This document shows positions 24,976-33,816 of a DNA stretch of 64,000 nucleotides, in pieces; within the stretch, counting starts at the first letter, position 1, and every line of letters begins with the position of its first letter. The notes under the pieces were generated by a model. It was not told where the DNA came from. It made no database searches and saw only the letters and a list, made by a program, of their open reading frames with translations. Source of the DNA: Acrocarpospora phusangensis (GTDB taxonomy: Bacteria > Actinomycetota > Actinomycetes > Streptosporangiales > Streptosporangiaceae); the NCBI RefSeq assembly GCF_016862995.1, contig NZ_BOOA01000013.1, positions 62,001 through 126,000 on the forward strand, read 5' to 3'. The translations under genes and the position numbers were made by a program.

Positions 24976-25094
24976 CTTCGTGGCTCGCGACCGCTACTCC
25001 GCCTTGCGATCCCTCGGGTGCGGGACGTGGTGCCGATACTCACCGCCGGCGGCGGTTCTCCCCTATCCGCCCAGACTGGCGCGTACGCGGGCTG

Positions 25095-26270
25095 TCAGCC
25101 CAGCTTTCCCAGGTTGACGGCCTTCTTGAGGAAGACGACGCCGTCGATCATGTCGAGCCGGGCATGGTCGAGTGGGAAATACGCGAAATCGTGGGAGATG
25201 CGCGGGGCGGGGTTCGGGATGGCCTCGGCTAGGCGGCGGGCGTCGATGAGCGCCTGGTCCCACGGGAGTGTGGACAGGATGCCTTCGACGGTGTCCGGGG
25301 GCGGGGTGTCGTCGCCGGCCGTGCCGAGGGCCGAGGCCAGGAAGGCGTACCGGTCACCCAGGTGGGTCGAGGTGATCGCTCCCGCGCTCCACCACTCCAA
25401 TGACTGGTCGCCGAACGGCATCACGGTCTTGTTCCGCTGCAGGTGGAGGTTGCTGGCGAAGACCAGGGCCGGGCCGTGTTCGGCGATGGCGCGCAGGTTG
25501 GCGGCCATCATCGCGTCCCGCAGGGCCGACAGCCGGGTCCAGCGGGCCGGGGACGTGTCGGCCATCCAGTAGTGGTAGCGGAGCAGGCCGGTGGCGGTGC
25601 GCGCGTACAGTGCGGCGAGTTCCCCGTCCTTCGCGTTCAGCTGTGGCGTCTGCGTGTCGAGGAGCGCGACCAGGTCGTCGGCGATCAGTCGCAGCCGCTG
25701 GGCGTCGGCGGACCGGCCGATCGACTGGGACGGGTCCATGGCCGTGGCCTCGTTCGACCACCGGTCGTCCGGGCCCAGCAGCGTGTCGAGGGTTTCCCCG
25801 GTCACCACGGTGCGCGGGAGCGGGCCGTCGAGGAGGGCGTAGAGGCCGGTGAGCGCCTGGCGCGGGCTCTCCGCCCAGTACTCCAGAGGGCCGTCGAACC
25901 CGTAGAACCGGAGTTTTTCGTCATGTTTCTCGTTGTAGGCGCGCATCCACTGGACGAGGTCGCGGTTGGCCGGTGCGGCGCCGAAGCCGTGGCTGAAGCC
26001 GCGTTCCATGACGTGGTCGAGCGTGCCCGCGCCCGTCGCGAGGTAGTCGTCCACCACGAGGCCCCTGAGGCAGTCGCTTTCGATGGCGAACGAGCGGTAG
26101 CCCTCGTGCTCGACCAGATGCCGGAAGATCTCGTTGCGCAACTCGCCCAGCTCTCCCACGAAATGCCTGGCCTCGCCCAGGCCGAGCAGCAGGGGCCTGG
26201 CGGGAAGCTCTCGGAGGAACGCCGATACGCCCACGCCGTCAAGCGGACGTGCTATGTCCTTGATGTCCAT
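25095..26270 (-). CDS. erythromycin esterase-like protein
   Basis: About 391 residues. The opening LLLGLGEARHFVGELGELRN with its E-x-R-H, and later H-N-type motifs (FASNLHLQRN), match the erythromycin esterase superfamily (EreA/B-like hydrolases). Most members outside resistance plasmids have unknown substrates, so macrolide hydrolysis cannot be claimed. An ATG eight codons upstream (26294) is possible, but a perfect palindrome at 26274-26291 covers that stretch, so I prefer the inner ATG with a near-leaderless mRNA. Confidence 0.82.
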   Translation of the reverse strand: MDIKDIARPLDGVGVSAFLRELPARPLLLGLGEARHFVGELGELRNEIFRHLVEHEGYRSFAIESDCLRGLVVDDYLATGAGTLDHVMERGFSHGFGAAPANRDLVQWMRAYNEKHDEKLRFYGFDGPLEYWAESPRQALTGLYALLDGPLPRTVVTGETLDTLLGPDDRWSNEATAMDPSQSIGRSADAQRLRLIADDLVALLDTQTPQLNAKDGELAALYARTATGLLRYHYWMADTSPARWTRLSALRDAMMAANLRAIAEHGPALVFASNLHLQRNKTVMPFGDQSLEWWSAGAITSTHLGDRYAFLASALGTAGDDTPPPDTVEGILSTLPWDQALIDARRLAEAIPNPAPRISHDFAYFPLDHARLDMIDGVVFLKKAVNLGKLG

Positions 26271-26273
26271 ACC

Positions 26274-26291
26274 TTCAACGGTATCGTTGAA
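26274..26291. promoter_or_regulatory. 18-bp palindrome at the start of the esterase-like gene
   Basis: TTCAACG-GTAT-CGTTGAA is a perfect 7+7 inverted repeat ending four bases before the preferred ATG. This is a likely repressor site; bound protein would block transcription or the first codons. Confidence 0.5.
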
Positions 26292-26360
26292 CATTCGATG
26301 TAAACTTTTGCCTCAAATCCCCGCTTCCATCGCGCTAAACCTTCAATCGGTGATGCGGGC

Positions 26361-27581
26361 TCACGGCTTCGTGAGCGCCGCTTCGACCGTCACGTCGCCG
26401 GGAGCGTCGACCGTGAATTCCGCGGTGGCGCCATCCGCGGTGACCTCGTACGCGCCGAGGAAGCCGTTGAAACGGATTCGGCCTTCGCCGTCGGTGCGCA
26501 TGGTCGTGGGCGGGAGCCACCATTCGCCCTTGATGAGGTTGTGCAGGGCCTCGTACGAGGGTTTGGGGGTTCCGTCGGCGCGGACGAAGCCACCGGGGGC
26601 GCCGAGCCAGCCGCCGTCCGTCATGCCCCAGTACGTCATGGCTTTGACCGACGGGTGCGACAGCAGGGTCCTGTAGTGGCGTACGACCTCGTCCGCCTGG
26701 CGGGCCTCACCCTCGGGAGTCGTCGGCCACTCGGGGATCTGGTAGTCGTTCAGGTCGACGATCTCCGGGGGCATGAGGTGGCCGGACAGGAGGGTCGTTT
26801 CGGTGAAGTGGATCGGCAGGCCGTACCGGGCGAAACGGTCGATCGTGGCCAGGGTCTTCTCCTCGCCCCAGTAGCCCTGGTGCATGTGGCTCTGCAGGCC
26901 GAGCACGTCGATCTTGATCCCGGCTTCCAGGACGCCCTCGATCAGGCATTCGTACGCGGCGGACATGTCGAAGTCGTTGAGCAGCAGGGTCGCGCGCGGG
27001 TTGGCCTCGCGGGCGGCGTCGAAGACCATGCGGACCATGGGGATGCGGCCCATTTCGCGGCAGATTCGGGTGATGCCGTTGTCGTACTTGTCGAAGATCG
27101 GCATGATGACGACCTCGTTGATGACATCCCACATGTCGATGACCCCGGCGAAGTCGGTCATCTCCCGCTTGATGCGCTCGACCTGCACCCGCGCGATCTC
27201 CTCGTTGGGCAGGTCCATCAGCCAGTCGGCCGTCACCGTGTGCCAGGCCAGCGGATGCCCCTTGACCACACGTCCCCGCTCCGCGAACCACCGCGCCGTC
27301 GCCAGCAACCGCGCGGTGTCCGGCCGCCCCCGCTCCGGCTCGAACCCGCCCCAGTAGAACGGCAACGTGACCGCGTTGAACAGCCCGAGCCACAGCTCAG
27401 CCATCCGCTCGTCCTGCTCGGTCCCCGCGCCGTTGGCGAGATCCACGAAGTCAAACCCGATGCACCCGAACAGGAACGCATGGTCCCGCTGGGCGACCGT
27501 CACCTCCCTGCCCGCGAGCGGCACCCCGCCCTCGCTCACCGTCAACGTCACGCCCGCGGCCCGGAACTCCCTGATCGACAT
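26361..27581 (-). CDS. GH10-type endo-1,4-beta-xylanase-like glycoside hydrolase
   Basis: About 406 residues. A short beta-rich N-terminus resembles the carbohydrate-binding front of intracellular GH10 proteins. A TIM barrel follows with KGHPLAWHT, acid/base Glu156 in DVINEVV and nucleophile Glu261 in HFTETTL. The C-terminal 70 residues are again beta-rich. There is no signal peptide, so it acts inside the cell, probably on imported xylo-oligosaccharides. I start at the ATG at 27581 rather than a GTG eight codons earlier because GGGAG lies upstream of it. Confidence 0.87.
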   Translation of the reverse strand: MSIREFRAAGVTLTVSEGGVPLAGREVTVAQRDHAFLFGCIGFDFVDLANGAGTEQDERMAELWLGLFNAVTLPFYWGGFEPERGRPDTARLLATARWFAERGRVVKGHPLAWHTVTADWLMDLPNEEIARVQVERIKREMTDFAGVIDMWDVINEVVIMPIFDKYDNGITRICREMGRIPMVRMVFDAAREANPRATLLLNDFDMSAAYECLIEGVLEAGIKIDVLGLQSHMHQGYWGEEKTLATIDRFARYGLPIHFTETTLLSGHLMPPEIVDLNDYQIPEWPTTPEGEARQADEVVRHYRTLLSHPSVKAMTYWGMTDGGWLGAPGGFVRADGTPKPSYEALHNLIKGEWWLPPTTMRTDGEGRIRFNGFLGAYEVTADGATAEFTVDAPGDVTVEAALTKP

Positions 27582-27724
27582 GCGCCCATTCTCAGCTCCC
27601 ACCACCCCCGCCGCCCACCCCGATCCCCACGAACCGCAACAATTCCAAAGTGACCCGAGCCGGGCCGCGAGTAGCCGTCACGCGAATCGGGTGAGCACGA
27701 TCCGGCCTGGGGTAGTCGGCCACG

Positions 27725-28678
27725 ATGGCGACCTACGGCTTTCACGCGTCTCATGAACAAGTCCACCCCTCGGCGCTCCTGGCCGCCGTGGCCCAGGCGG
27801 AGCAGGCGGGATTCGCTCTGGCCATGTGCTCGGACCACTTCTCGCCCTGGAGCGCCCGCCAGGGCCAGTCCGGCTTCGCGTGGTCCTGGCTCGGGGCCGC
27901 CCTCCAGGCCACCGGGCTCCCCTTCGGGGTCGTCAACGCCCCCGGCCAGCGCTACCACCCCGCGATCATCGCCCAGGCCGCCGGAACCCTGTCCGCCATG
28001 TTCCCGGGCCGGTTCTGGGTCGCGCTCGGCACCGGCGAAGCCAGCAACGAGCACATCACCGGAGACCGCTGGCCGCGCAAGGACGTCAGGAACGCCCGGT
28101 TGCGCGAGTGTGTGGACGTCATCCGCGCCCTGCTCGCCGGCGAGGAGGTCAGCCACGACGGCCTCGTCACCGTCGACCGCGCCCGCCTCTGGACCCTGCC
28201 GGAGCAGCCGCCCCTCCTGATCGGGGCAGCCGTCTCCGAAGCCACCGCCGCCTGGTGCGCCGACTGGGCGGACGGTCTCATCACCGTCGGCGGCCCTGCG
28301 GCTGGCCGCGTGCTCGACGCCTATCGCCAGGCCGGCGGCCGGGGCCCTGCCGCCGTACAGGTCCACCTCAGCTGGGCTCCCGGCGAGGACGAGGCCAGGT
28401 CCATCGCGTACGACCAGTGGCGTTCCAACGTCTTCGGCCCACCGGTCACCTGGGACCTGGAGACAGCCGAACTCTTCGACCAGGTCTCCGCCCACGTTCC
28501 GGCCGCCCTCGTCGCGGAGGCCGTGCACATCTCAGCCGATCTCGGCCGCCACCGCGCCTGGCTCGCCGCGTACGCCGACCTCGGCTTCGACCAGGTCTAC
28601 CTCCACCACGTCGGCCAGGACCAGACCGCCTTCATCGACGCCTTCGGCACCAAGGTCCTCCCCGACCTGCCGACCTGA
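27725..28678 (+). CDS. F420-dependent LLM-class oxidoreductase (TIGR03885-like)
   Basis: 317 residues. A luciferase-like TIM barrel with SDHFSPWSARQGQSGFAWSW near the N-terminus, FWVALGTGEASNEHITGDRW in the middle and QVYLHHVGQDQ at the end. These match the non-F420-glucose-6-phosphate dehydrogenase subgroup often labelled TIGR03885. F420 binding is known for the family; the substrate is not. Confidence 0.85.
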   Translation: MATYGFHASHEQVHPSALLAAVAQAEQAGFALAMCSDHFSPWSARQGQSGFAWSWLGAALQATGLPFGVVNAPGQRYHPAIIAQAAGTLSAMFPGRFWVALGTGEASNEHITGDRWPRKDVRNARLRECVDVIRALLAGEEVSHDGLVTVDRARLWTLPEQPPLLIGAAVSEATAAWCADWADGLITVGGPAAGRVLDAYRQAGGRGPAAVQVHLSWAPGEDEARSIAYDQWRSNVFGPPVTWDLETAELFDQVSAHVPAALVAEAVHISADLGRHRAWLAAYADLGFDQVYLHHVGQDQTAFIDAFGTKVLPDLPT

Positions 28679-28682
28679 CGGG

Positions 28683-29198
28683 TCACTCGGAGGCGAGCTG
28701 CTTGACCATGATCCGGCAGGTCTCGGGGCGGTGCTCCCGCGTGCCGTCCGCGCGAAACAGCACCTCGGTCGTGTCGATCGGTCCGTGCGGCCATTCGACG
28801 TAACCCAGCCGGACATACAGCCGCCTGGCGGCCTCGTTGTGCAGGCCCACCCCCAGGGCGACCTGCTTGAGGCCGTCCAGCCACAGGTGGCGTTCCGCGT
28901 GACGCATGAGCGCGGTCCCGACCCCCCGGTTGCGCCGGTCCGCCTCGACCTCCAAATGCGTGATCAGCGGCACGCCGGGCAGATGGGCCCGAATCTCTCG
29001 CTCTTCGGCCGCCGCCAGCCACAGGTAGAGGTCTCCCACCGCCTCCGTGCGGTCCCACGCGACCAGCAGCACCCCATGCCCGGTGGCCTGCGCGTTCAGC
29101 CTGTCGACGAAGTAGGGTCGCTGCCCCAGCGTCCGGCAGATACGCGGAAGCTCCGCCCGAACCGCTGGCCGAATATCAATAGACCGCACAAACCCCAC
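28683..29198 (-). CDS. GNAT family N-acetyltransferase
   Basis: 171 residues with the GNAT core: LEVEADRRNRGVGTALMRHAE contains the acetyl-CoA pyrophosphate loop (R-x-x-G-x-G/A), then LGVGLHNEAARRLYVRLGY. Acceptor unknown. It is convergent with the oxidoreductase gene, with four bases between stops. Confidence 0.88.
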   Translation of the reverse strand: MGFVRSIDIRPAVRAELPRICRTLGQRPYFVDRLNAQATGHGVLLVAWDRTEAVGDLYLWLAAAEEREIRAHLPGVPLITHLEVEADRRNRGVGTALMRHAERHLWLDGLKQVALGVGLHNEAARRLYVRLGYVEWPHGPIDTTEVLFRADGTREHRPETCRIMVKQLASE

Positions 29199-29232
29199 AT
29201 TCCCGCCTAAACGCGGGAGAAATCATAAGTTA

Positions 29233-30399
29233 TCAGCGATATCGATATTCCGAAAGCAATGCGGGTCCACCCCTTTTGACCAGGTACTTGAGTGCATCGC
29301 CGAGCTCGGGCGTGTGGTGCGACAGTCCGTCCAAGTGTTTCTCCCAGCGAATACGATCATCCATCCAGGCATGCAGATAGGCGACGCAGAAGTCGGGTGT
29401 GATCAGGCTGAGGCGGCCAAGCGCGGCGCGCAGGGACGACTCCATGGCCTCACGTTCCGGCCGAGAAATGCCGGGAAATTTCCGCACTCGGTACCGCACG
29501 TGTTCGATAAAGTTCTTCCGCTGGGCCAGGAACCGCTCCCAGTGCCGCCGGTCCGCCGCCGCCATCCAGCCGTCCACGGATCGCTCGTCGAGAAGCCAGT
29601 AGATACCCTCGGCGAGCACGTCCCCGAATTCCTGGTCCCGCGCTCTGACAGCCCGGTCGAACGGGTCATACGGCCGCTGCGCGACTGTCCCCGTCACGGC
29701 GAGCGACCGCAGCTCCTTTTCTCCCAGCAGATAGAACCAGTCTTCGTTGTACACATTCGGAAAGAACGAAACGTTCCTGATCGTCTGCACGACGAGAGCC
29801 CCGCCACCCACGAACGACTCCTGCCGGCCTCCCGTTACCCGGTACGCGTGGCACACGACGGAGTTGTCGGGATAGCCGCCGATCCGCATCCCCACGGCGT
29901 CATAGATGTCCAGCAGCGCGGCGGCCCGCGCGACCTCCTGCGGGGCCCCCACCTTGATGTCGTCGTCCAGGAAGACGATGTGCCGCCAGCCCGCCACCCG
30001 TGCGAGCACGAGGCCCAGGTTGCGTTTCGCGCTCAAGTCGGTGGAACGGCTGAACGGGCTGCGGCGGAGCAGCGCGTCGGTCGCGAAATCCGGCAGATTC
30101 AGTCGTCGGGCATCCTCGATGAACACCGCGGCGAGTTCCACGGCCCGCGGCACGATGCTTAGGACGTCCGTGACGTTGCTCCAGTACTTGCTGTTTAGCG
30201 AGACCAGCGGACACTCCAGGTAGGCCGCCAGTCGCGCCGCGTGCTGCAGCCAGCGGGGGTGGCGGATGGTCGGCACCACGACCGCGTCGACCTTTCCAGG
30301 CGAGGCGTCGCCGGGCAGGGAGGGCTCGGCGATCAAATGCCGGTGCGAGCCATGATGGTCGCGACGGGCCTGATCCACCTGCTTGGTCCCACTATGCAT
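29233..30399 (-). CDS. glycosyltransferase-like (GT-A fold) protein paired with XRE regulator
   Basis: 388 residues. KRNLGLVLARVAGWRHIVFLDDDIKVG is a GT-A style nucleotide-sugar and metal site (D-D-D), preceded by a Rossmann-like strand VDAVVVPTIRHPRW. FVGGGALVVQ and NEDWFYLLG fit the acceptor half of GT-A enzymes. No signal peptide or membrane segment. The gene overlaps the upstream XRE gene by eight bases, so they form one operon. Sugar donor and acceptor are unknown; I did not recognise a characterised member. GC content is a little lower than in flanking genes. Confidence 0.7.
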   Translation of the reverse strand: MHSGTKQVDQARRDHHGSHRHLIAEPSLPGDASPGKVDAVVVPTIRHPRWLQHAARLAAYLECPLVSLNSKYWSNVTDVLSIVPRAVELAAVFIEDARRLNLPDFATDALLRRSPFSRSTDLSAKRNLGLVLARVAGWRHIVFLDDDIKVGAPQEVARAAALLDIYDAVGMRIGGYPDNSVVCHAYRVTGGRQESFVGGGALVVQTIRNVSFFPNVYNEDWFYLLGEKELRSLAVTGTVAQRPYDPFDRAVRARDQEFGDVLAEGIYWLLDERSVDGWMAAADRRHWERFLAQRKNFIEHVRYRVRKFPGISRPEREAMESSLRAALGRLSLITPDFCVAYLHAWMDDRIRWEKHLDGLSHHTPELGDALKYLVKRGGPALLSEYRYR

Positions 30400-31486
30400 G
30401 CTGCCGCTCCGGCCACTCGTGCAGCCGGGTGGTGTCGATCGTCCAGTCCGGCGTGATCACGCGATTGGCCTCGACCCGCACCCGGGACAGGATGCTATAA
30501 GCTTCCGAGCCCGCGAAGCGCTCGCGCAGGTAGCCCGCGTTCCTGTCCCGGAACCGCGCGTCGGTCAGCGCCCGGACCGCTCCGTACACGCCGCGCGCGT
30601 ACATGCCGTTGCAGATGCTGATGGTGCACTGGACGTTGTTCAGGTTCGGCCCGCGATAGAAGAAGGCCACATCTTCCCGGAGAGTCCGGTCCTCGGGGTC
30701 CAGCGTCGCGTAATGCCGACGTTGAGGGTCCTCGTCCACCTCGAAATACGGCCCCTTCGCCCCGTTCCAATCAGACACCTGACGTACAGGGAGTTCGAGG
30801 CGATTCAGAAAGGATGCGGTAATGCGGTTCCAGTCCACGCCGCCCAACAGGACGATATGCGAGGTGAGGTCGTCGGAGGTCAGGTCTTCGACTGTGCGCA
30901 AGGTGACCAGGCTGCGCGGATTTGCCGCGCGCAAATGGCCGTGCAGTTCCATCAGCGAGTCGAGGTCGGAGAATCGATAGAGATCGATGTGATCGGGCTC
31001 GTTCGGATCCGAGTACGGGATCTGGGCTCGCACGCTCAGGGGAACCTCGGAACAGATCATAGCGATCGGCACATCGTCAGCGAAGTACCACAAGTCCCCG
31101 ACGAGGGGATTGCCTGTCGATGTCCCGCCGTCAGACATGAACCCCTGATCGCCGAGTGCGGTGTTGCGTAGTTTTCTCAACTCCTCGAGGAGCCGCTCAT
31201 ACTCGGCGCGCTCCTCGCCGGTCAGTTCGGCGAGCGCGAGCTTCCGGGGCGTGCTTCCAGCCATGGAGCGGCGCGTGGCGAAGAACGCCGCGTACTCCCG
31301 AATGCGATCCAGCGGTGGAATTTTGGGGTTCTTGACTGACTCCCACGACGAGATGAGCGGTGCGCTGACGTCGAGGGCGATACGGAGCTGGACCTGCGTG
31401 ATCGCCATGTCGGGCCAGTGGCCGCCGCGGAGTTCGCGTAACCGGCGCGCCAGCGCACCGCCCCCGCCAGGAACCTTGTCAGTCAC
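30392..31486 (-). CDS. XRE-type HTH regulator with uncharacterised C-terminal sensor domain
   Basis: 364 residues, GTG start. Residues about 8-70 are a Cro/CI HTH (MAITQVQLRIALDVSAPLIS followed by SWE), then an acidic helical linker with ELTGEERAEYERLLEELRKL. Residues about 125-360 form a domain with DHIDLYRFSDLDSLMELHGHL and SHIVLLGGVDWNRIT; the latter looks Rossmann-like, perhaps a nucleotide or sugar-nucleotide pocket. Its C-terminal part has FFYRGPNLNNVQCTISICNG. I know no function for this domain. The next gene, a GT-like protein, overlaps by eight bases. Two palindromes upstream (31496-31509 and 31722-31735) are candidate autoregulatory operators. Confidence 0.75.
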   Translation of the reverse strand: MTDKVPGGGGALARRLRELRGGHWPDMAITQVQLRIALDVSAPLISSWESVKNPKIPPLDRIREYAAFFATRRSMAGSTPRKLALAELTGEERAEYERLLEELRKLRNTALGDQGFMSDGGTSTGNPLVGDLWYFADDVPIAMICSEVPLSVRAQIPYSDPNEPDHIDLYRFSDLDSLMELHGHLRAANPRSLVTLRTVEDLTSDDLTSHIVLLGGVDWNRITASFLNRLELPVRQVSDWNGAKGPYFEVDEDPQRRHYATLDPEDRTLREDVAFFYRGPNLNNVQCTISICNGMYARGVYGAVRALTDARFRDRNAGYLRERFAGSEAYSILSRVRVEANRVITPDWTIDTTRLHEWPERQHA

Positions 31487-31495
31487 CTCAACTCC

Positions 31496-31509
31496 AATTC
31501 ACCTGAAGT
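31496..31509. promoter_or_regulatory. operator candidate, copy 1
   Basis: AATTCACCTGAAGT, ten bases before the XRE start codon. It matches copy 2 except at the second base and the two central bases. Confidence 0.5.
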
Positions 31510-31721
31510 TCAGCAAACCTTTTTTAAGTCTCTTCGTCGAGAGGTTGCCCATCAAGATTTTCCTCGACCCGGAGCACCATCCTAGTTATTGATCTTGAGG
31601 GCGAGCCCGCCCTCCTCGCCTATTAACGTGCGCTCCATGCACATTTGAGCCGGTCCAGGACTCGGCTGGCCCCATCTGGCCAACACGATGCGAGCACTGC
31701 GAGCAACTTCACGTCGCAATG

Positions 31722-31735
31722 ACTTCAGGTGAAGT
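31722..31735. promoter_or_regulatory. operator candidate, copy 2
   Basis: ACTTCA-GG-TGAAGT, a perfect 6+6 palindrome 213 bp further upstream. The spacing to copy 1 would allow looping by a tetrameric XRE protein. Confidence 0.5.
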
Positions 31736-32013
31736 TAAGCTGATCAGCTAGTCCAGCGGGCCAGCACCACACGAAATCCGGCACCACGCACCCCAGGTTG
31801 CAAAATAATGCCACGGCACACGATCACAGCAGTAGCCAACGCATCACGTCAACGAATTGAGCTAACCTGCACAAAAGCTAGGTGAATACTTCCCCGAACC
31901 GTGCGAGCACCTTACCTCACGTGAATTCCCATTTACTCGCGATCGCATATTGCCCCCGCGTTTGCCATTCCTCACAATGAGCGCAACGCGCCAACCAGCG
32001 AGAAGGGAGCACT

Positions 32014-32097
32014 ATGAGCTTTGCCCCGATCTTCCGGCATCACTGCTCGACGTATCCGTCAACGGAAAACTCGGGGGGAGGAAGAGCGTCACCGTGA
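32014..32097 (+). CDS. possible 27-residue peptide
   Basis: ATG preceded by GAGAAGGGAGC, an excellent Shine-Dalgarno, in a stretch otherwise devoid of genes. The peptide is 27 residues: it opens MSFAPIFRHHC and its second half is rich in Ser and Gly. No family recognised. It could be a leader peptide for the small membrane protein 114 bp downstream, a short secreted or signalling peptide, or chance. Confidence 0.3.
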   Translation: MSFAPIFRHHCSTYPSTENSGGGRASP

Positions 32098-32211
32098 CCG
32101 GAGAGGTCACTCACTGATTGGCCGCGGGCACCCCCACGACTGGCGAATCGGCAGAGGTGCGCCCGCGGCAAGGCTTCCAATCCAGCGCTTCTCGGCACCG
32201 GGGGAAACCCT

Positions 32212-32454
32212 ATGACAACAGTAGACCTCCACATCGTGGAGACAATGCCCGTCTCGCTCGATCCCGCCAGTATGACGCTGCTGATTCTGGGCGGCGCGAT
32301 CATGCTGGTCCTGGGCGCGATCCGCTGGCTGGTCCGCCTCACCGCGAAGATCAGCGGAATGCGGATCCTGGTCACCGCTCTGGTCATCGTGGTCCTGGGC
32401 AACGCCCTGATCATCCTGATCCTGGCCTACCTGTTCACCGTCAAGACGGCCTGA
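32212..32454 (+). CDS. small two-helix membrane protein
   Basis: 80 residues. Two hydrophobic segments (about 18-38 and 51-75) separated by a short basic loop RWLVRLTAKISG, with a short polar N-terminus. GGGGGAAA lies before the ATG. No family recognised. A palindrome that may terminate transcription follows at 32485-32500. The stress operon begins 170 bp later, so linkage is possible but not shown. Confidence 0.65.
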   Translation: MTTVDLHIVETMPVSLDPASMTLLILGGAIMLVLGAIRWLVRLTAKISGMRILVTALVIVVLGNALIILILAYLFTVKTA

Positions 32455-32484
32455 GGCCGTACCGGATGCGGCGCTTGGCGCAGG

Positions 32485-32500
32485 GCTTGCCGCGGCAAGC
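32485..32500 (+). terminator. palindromic hairpin after the small membrane protein
   Basis: GCTTGCCG-CGGCAAGC, with an overlapping longer pairing GGCGCTTG/CAAGCGCC around it. No T-run. Confidence 0.4.
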
Positions 32501-32623
32501 GCCGTCGGTCCCCGGATCGCCGGTGAAGGGTCCGGAGAGGGTGTTCCGGCACGGAAGATGCCGCATACTTGGCTGCCTCTCCAAGGCGAGATATGCCGAT
32601 AAAACCGGACAGTAGGGGAAGTC

Positions 32624-33463
32624 ATGGCGGCCGAGGTTTTCGGGAATGTGGTGGAGCGGTGCCGGGCGGAGGAGGAGGAACTGCTCGGCCGGTGGAAGGA
32701 GATCGTCGCCGAGTCGTTGCGGGGGCGGATGACCGGTGTCGAGCTGGACAAGGAGTTACGGGACCTGCTCGACGCGCTGCTCTCGGCGCTCGCGGCCGGC
32801 GGCGGCACGGATCCGGGCGCGGAGGCGTACGGAGAGGTGAGGGCCCTGCTGGGAGAGCTGTCGCGCAACCGGGCGCACCAGGGGTTCAGCCCGCGGGAGA
32901 CCGCGGTCGCGGTGTTCGCGCTGAAGCGGGCCCTGCGCGACCGGATCGGCGACGAGCCGGGGTTCACGCCGCTGACCGACCTGATCGACGAGCTCGGCCT
33001 GATCACGTTCGAGGTGTACACGCGGGCCCGTGAGGAGGTCATCAGCAACCAGGCGGAGCAGCTGCTGGAGCTGGCCACCCCGGTGGTGAAGCTGTGGCAC
33101 GGCGTGGTGGCGCTGCCGCTGGTGGGCACGCTGGACTCGGCGCGCGCCCAGGTGGTGATGGAGAAGCTGCTGCAGACCCTGGTGGACACCGGCTCCGAGC
33201 ACGCCATCATCGACATCACCGGTGTCCCCGCGGTCGACACGCAGGTGGCGCAGCATCTGCTGAAGACCGTCGTGGCGGCCCGGCTGATGGGCGCCGACTG
33301 CATCATCTCCGGCATCCGCCCGCAGATCGCCCAGACCATCGTGGCGCTCGGCATCGAGTTCGGCGACATCGCGACCAAGTCGACGCTGGCCGACGCGCTG
33401 ATGCTGGCCATCAGCCGCAGCGGCGTGGACTTCGGCGCGGAGATGGCGAAGCGGGGTCTGTGA
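32624..33463 (+). CDS. RsbR-like stressosome sensor with C-terminal STAS domain
   Basis: 279 residues. Residues 1-150 are an all-helical sensor region (RsbRD-type N-terminus); residues about 160-275 are a STAS domain with IIDITGVPAVDTQVAQHLLK and TKSTLAD, which carry the two Thr positions phosphorylated by RsbT in RsbR proteins. ATG follows TAGGGGAAG. The stop overlaps the next start (TGATG). It should assemble with the following RsbS into the stressosome scaffold. Confidence 0.88.
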   Translation: MAAEVFGNVVERCRAEEEELLGRWKEIVAESLRGRMTGVELDKELRDLLDALLSALAAGGGTDPGAEAYGEVRALLGELSRNRAHQGFSPRETAVAVFALKRALRDRIGDEPGFTPLTDLIDELGLITFEVYTRAREEVISNQAEQLLELATPVVKLWHGVVALPLVGTLDSARAQVVMEKLLQTLVDTGSEHAIIDITGVPAVDTQVAQHLLKTVVAARLMGADCIISGIRPQIAQTIVALGIEFGDIATKSTLADALMLAISRSGVDFGAEMAKRGL

Positions 33464-33816
33464 TGGAGCGCATCCCGATCCTCAAGATCGGCAATCTGCT
33501 GCTGGTCTCCATCCAGGTCGACCTGCAGGACCGTACCGTCATCACGCTGGAGGAGGACCTGGCCGAGAAGATCGTGGCCACCGGCGCGCGCGGCGTGGTC
33601 ATCGACATCACGGCGCTCGACATCGTGGACTCCTTCACCGGGCGCATGCTGGCCACCATCGCCTCGATCTCCCGGGTGCTGGACGCGGAGACGGTCGTCG
33701 TCGGCATGCGCCCGGCGGTGGCGATCACCCTGGTCGAGCTGGGGCTCTCGCTGGAGGGGATCAAGACGGCTCTGGACGTGGAGCGCGGCATGCGACTGCT
33801 TTCCGCCCGCGCATGA
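33463..33816 (+). CDS. rsbS: RsbS-like STAS antagonist
   Basis: 117 residues, a lone STAS domain. DITALDIVDSFTGRML has Ser57 at the position of the RsbS serine phosphorylated by RsbT. Overlaps the RsbR stop by one base and the RsbT start by four (ATGA). In the unphosphorylated state it should hold RsbT captive. Confidence 0.88.
   Translation: MERIPILKIGNLLLVSIQVDLQDRTVITLEEDLAEKIVATGARGVVIDITALDIVDSFTGRMLATIASISRVLDAETVVVGMRPAVAITLVELGLSLEGIKTALDVERGMRLLSARA

Larger units (their letters stand above)
31487..32013. other. AT-richer intergenic island upstream of the XRE gene
   Basis: About 530 bp with markedly lower GC than the surroundings and no supported gene. It holds the two TTCANNTGAA palindromes and probably divergent promoters. 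It could mark the edge of a transferred block that includes the XRE-GT pair. Confidence 0.6.

Noticed and set aside
31487-32211. tRNA or structured RNA in the AT-richer gap
   Set aside because: No cloverleaf with a T-loop (GTTCGAnTC) or other known RNA fold could be made out by eye.
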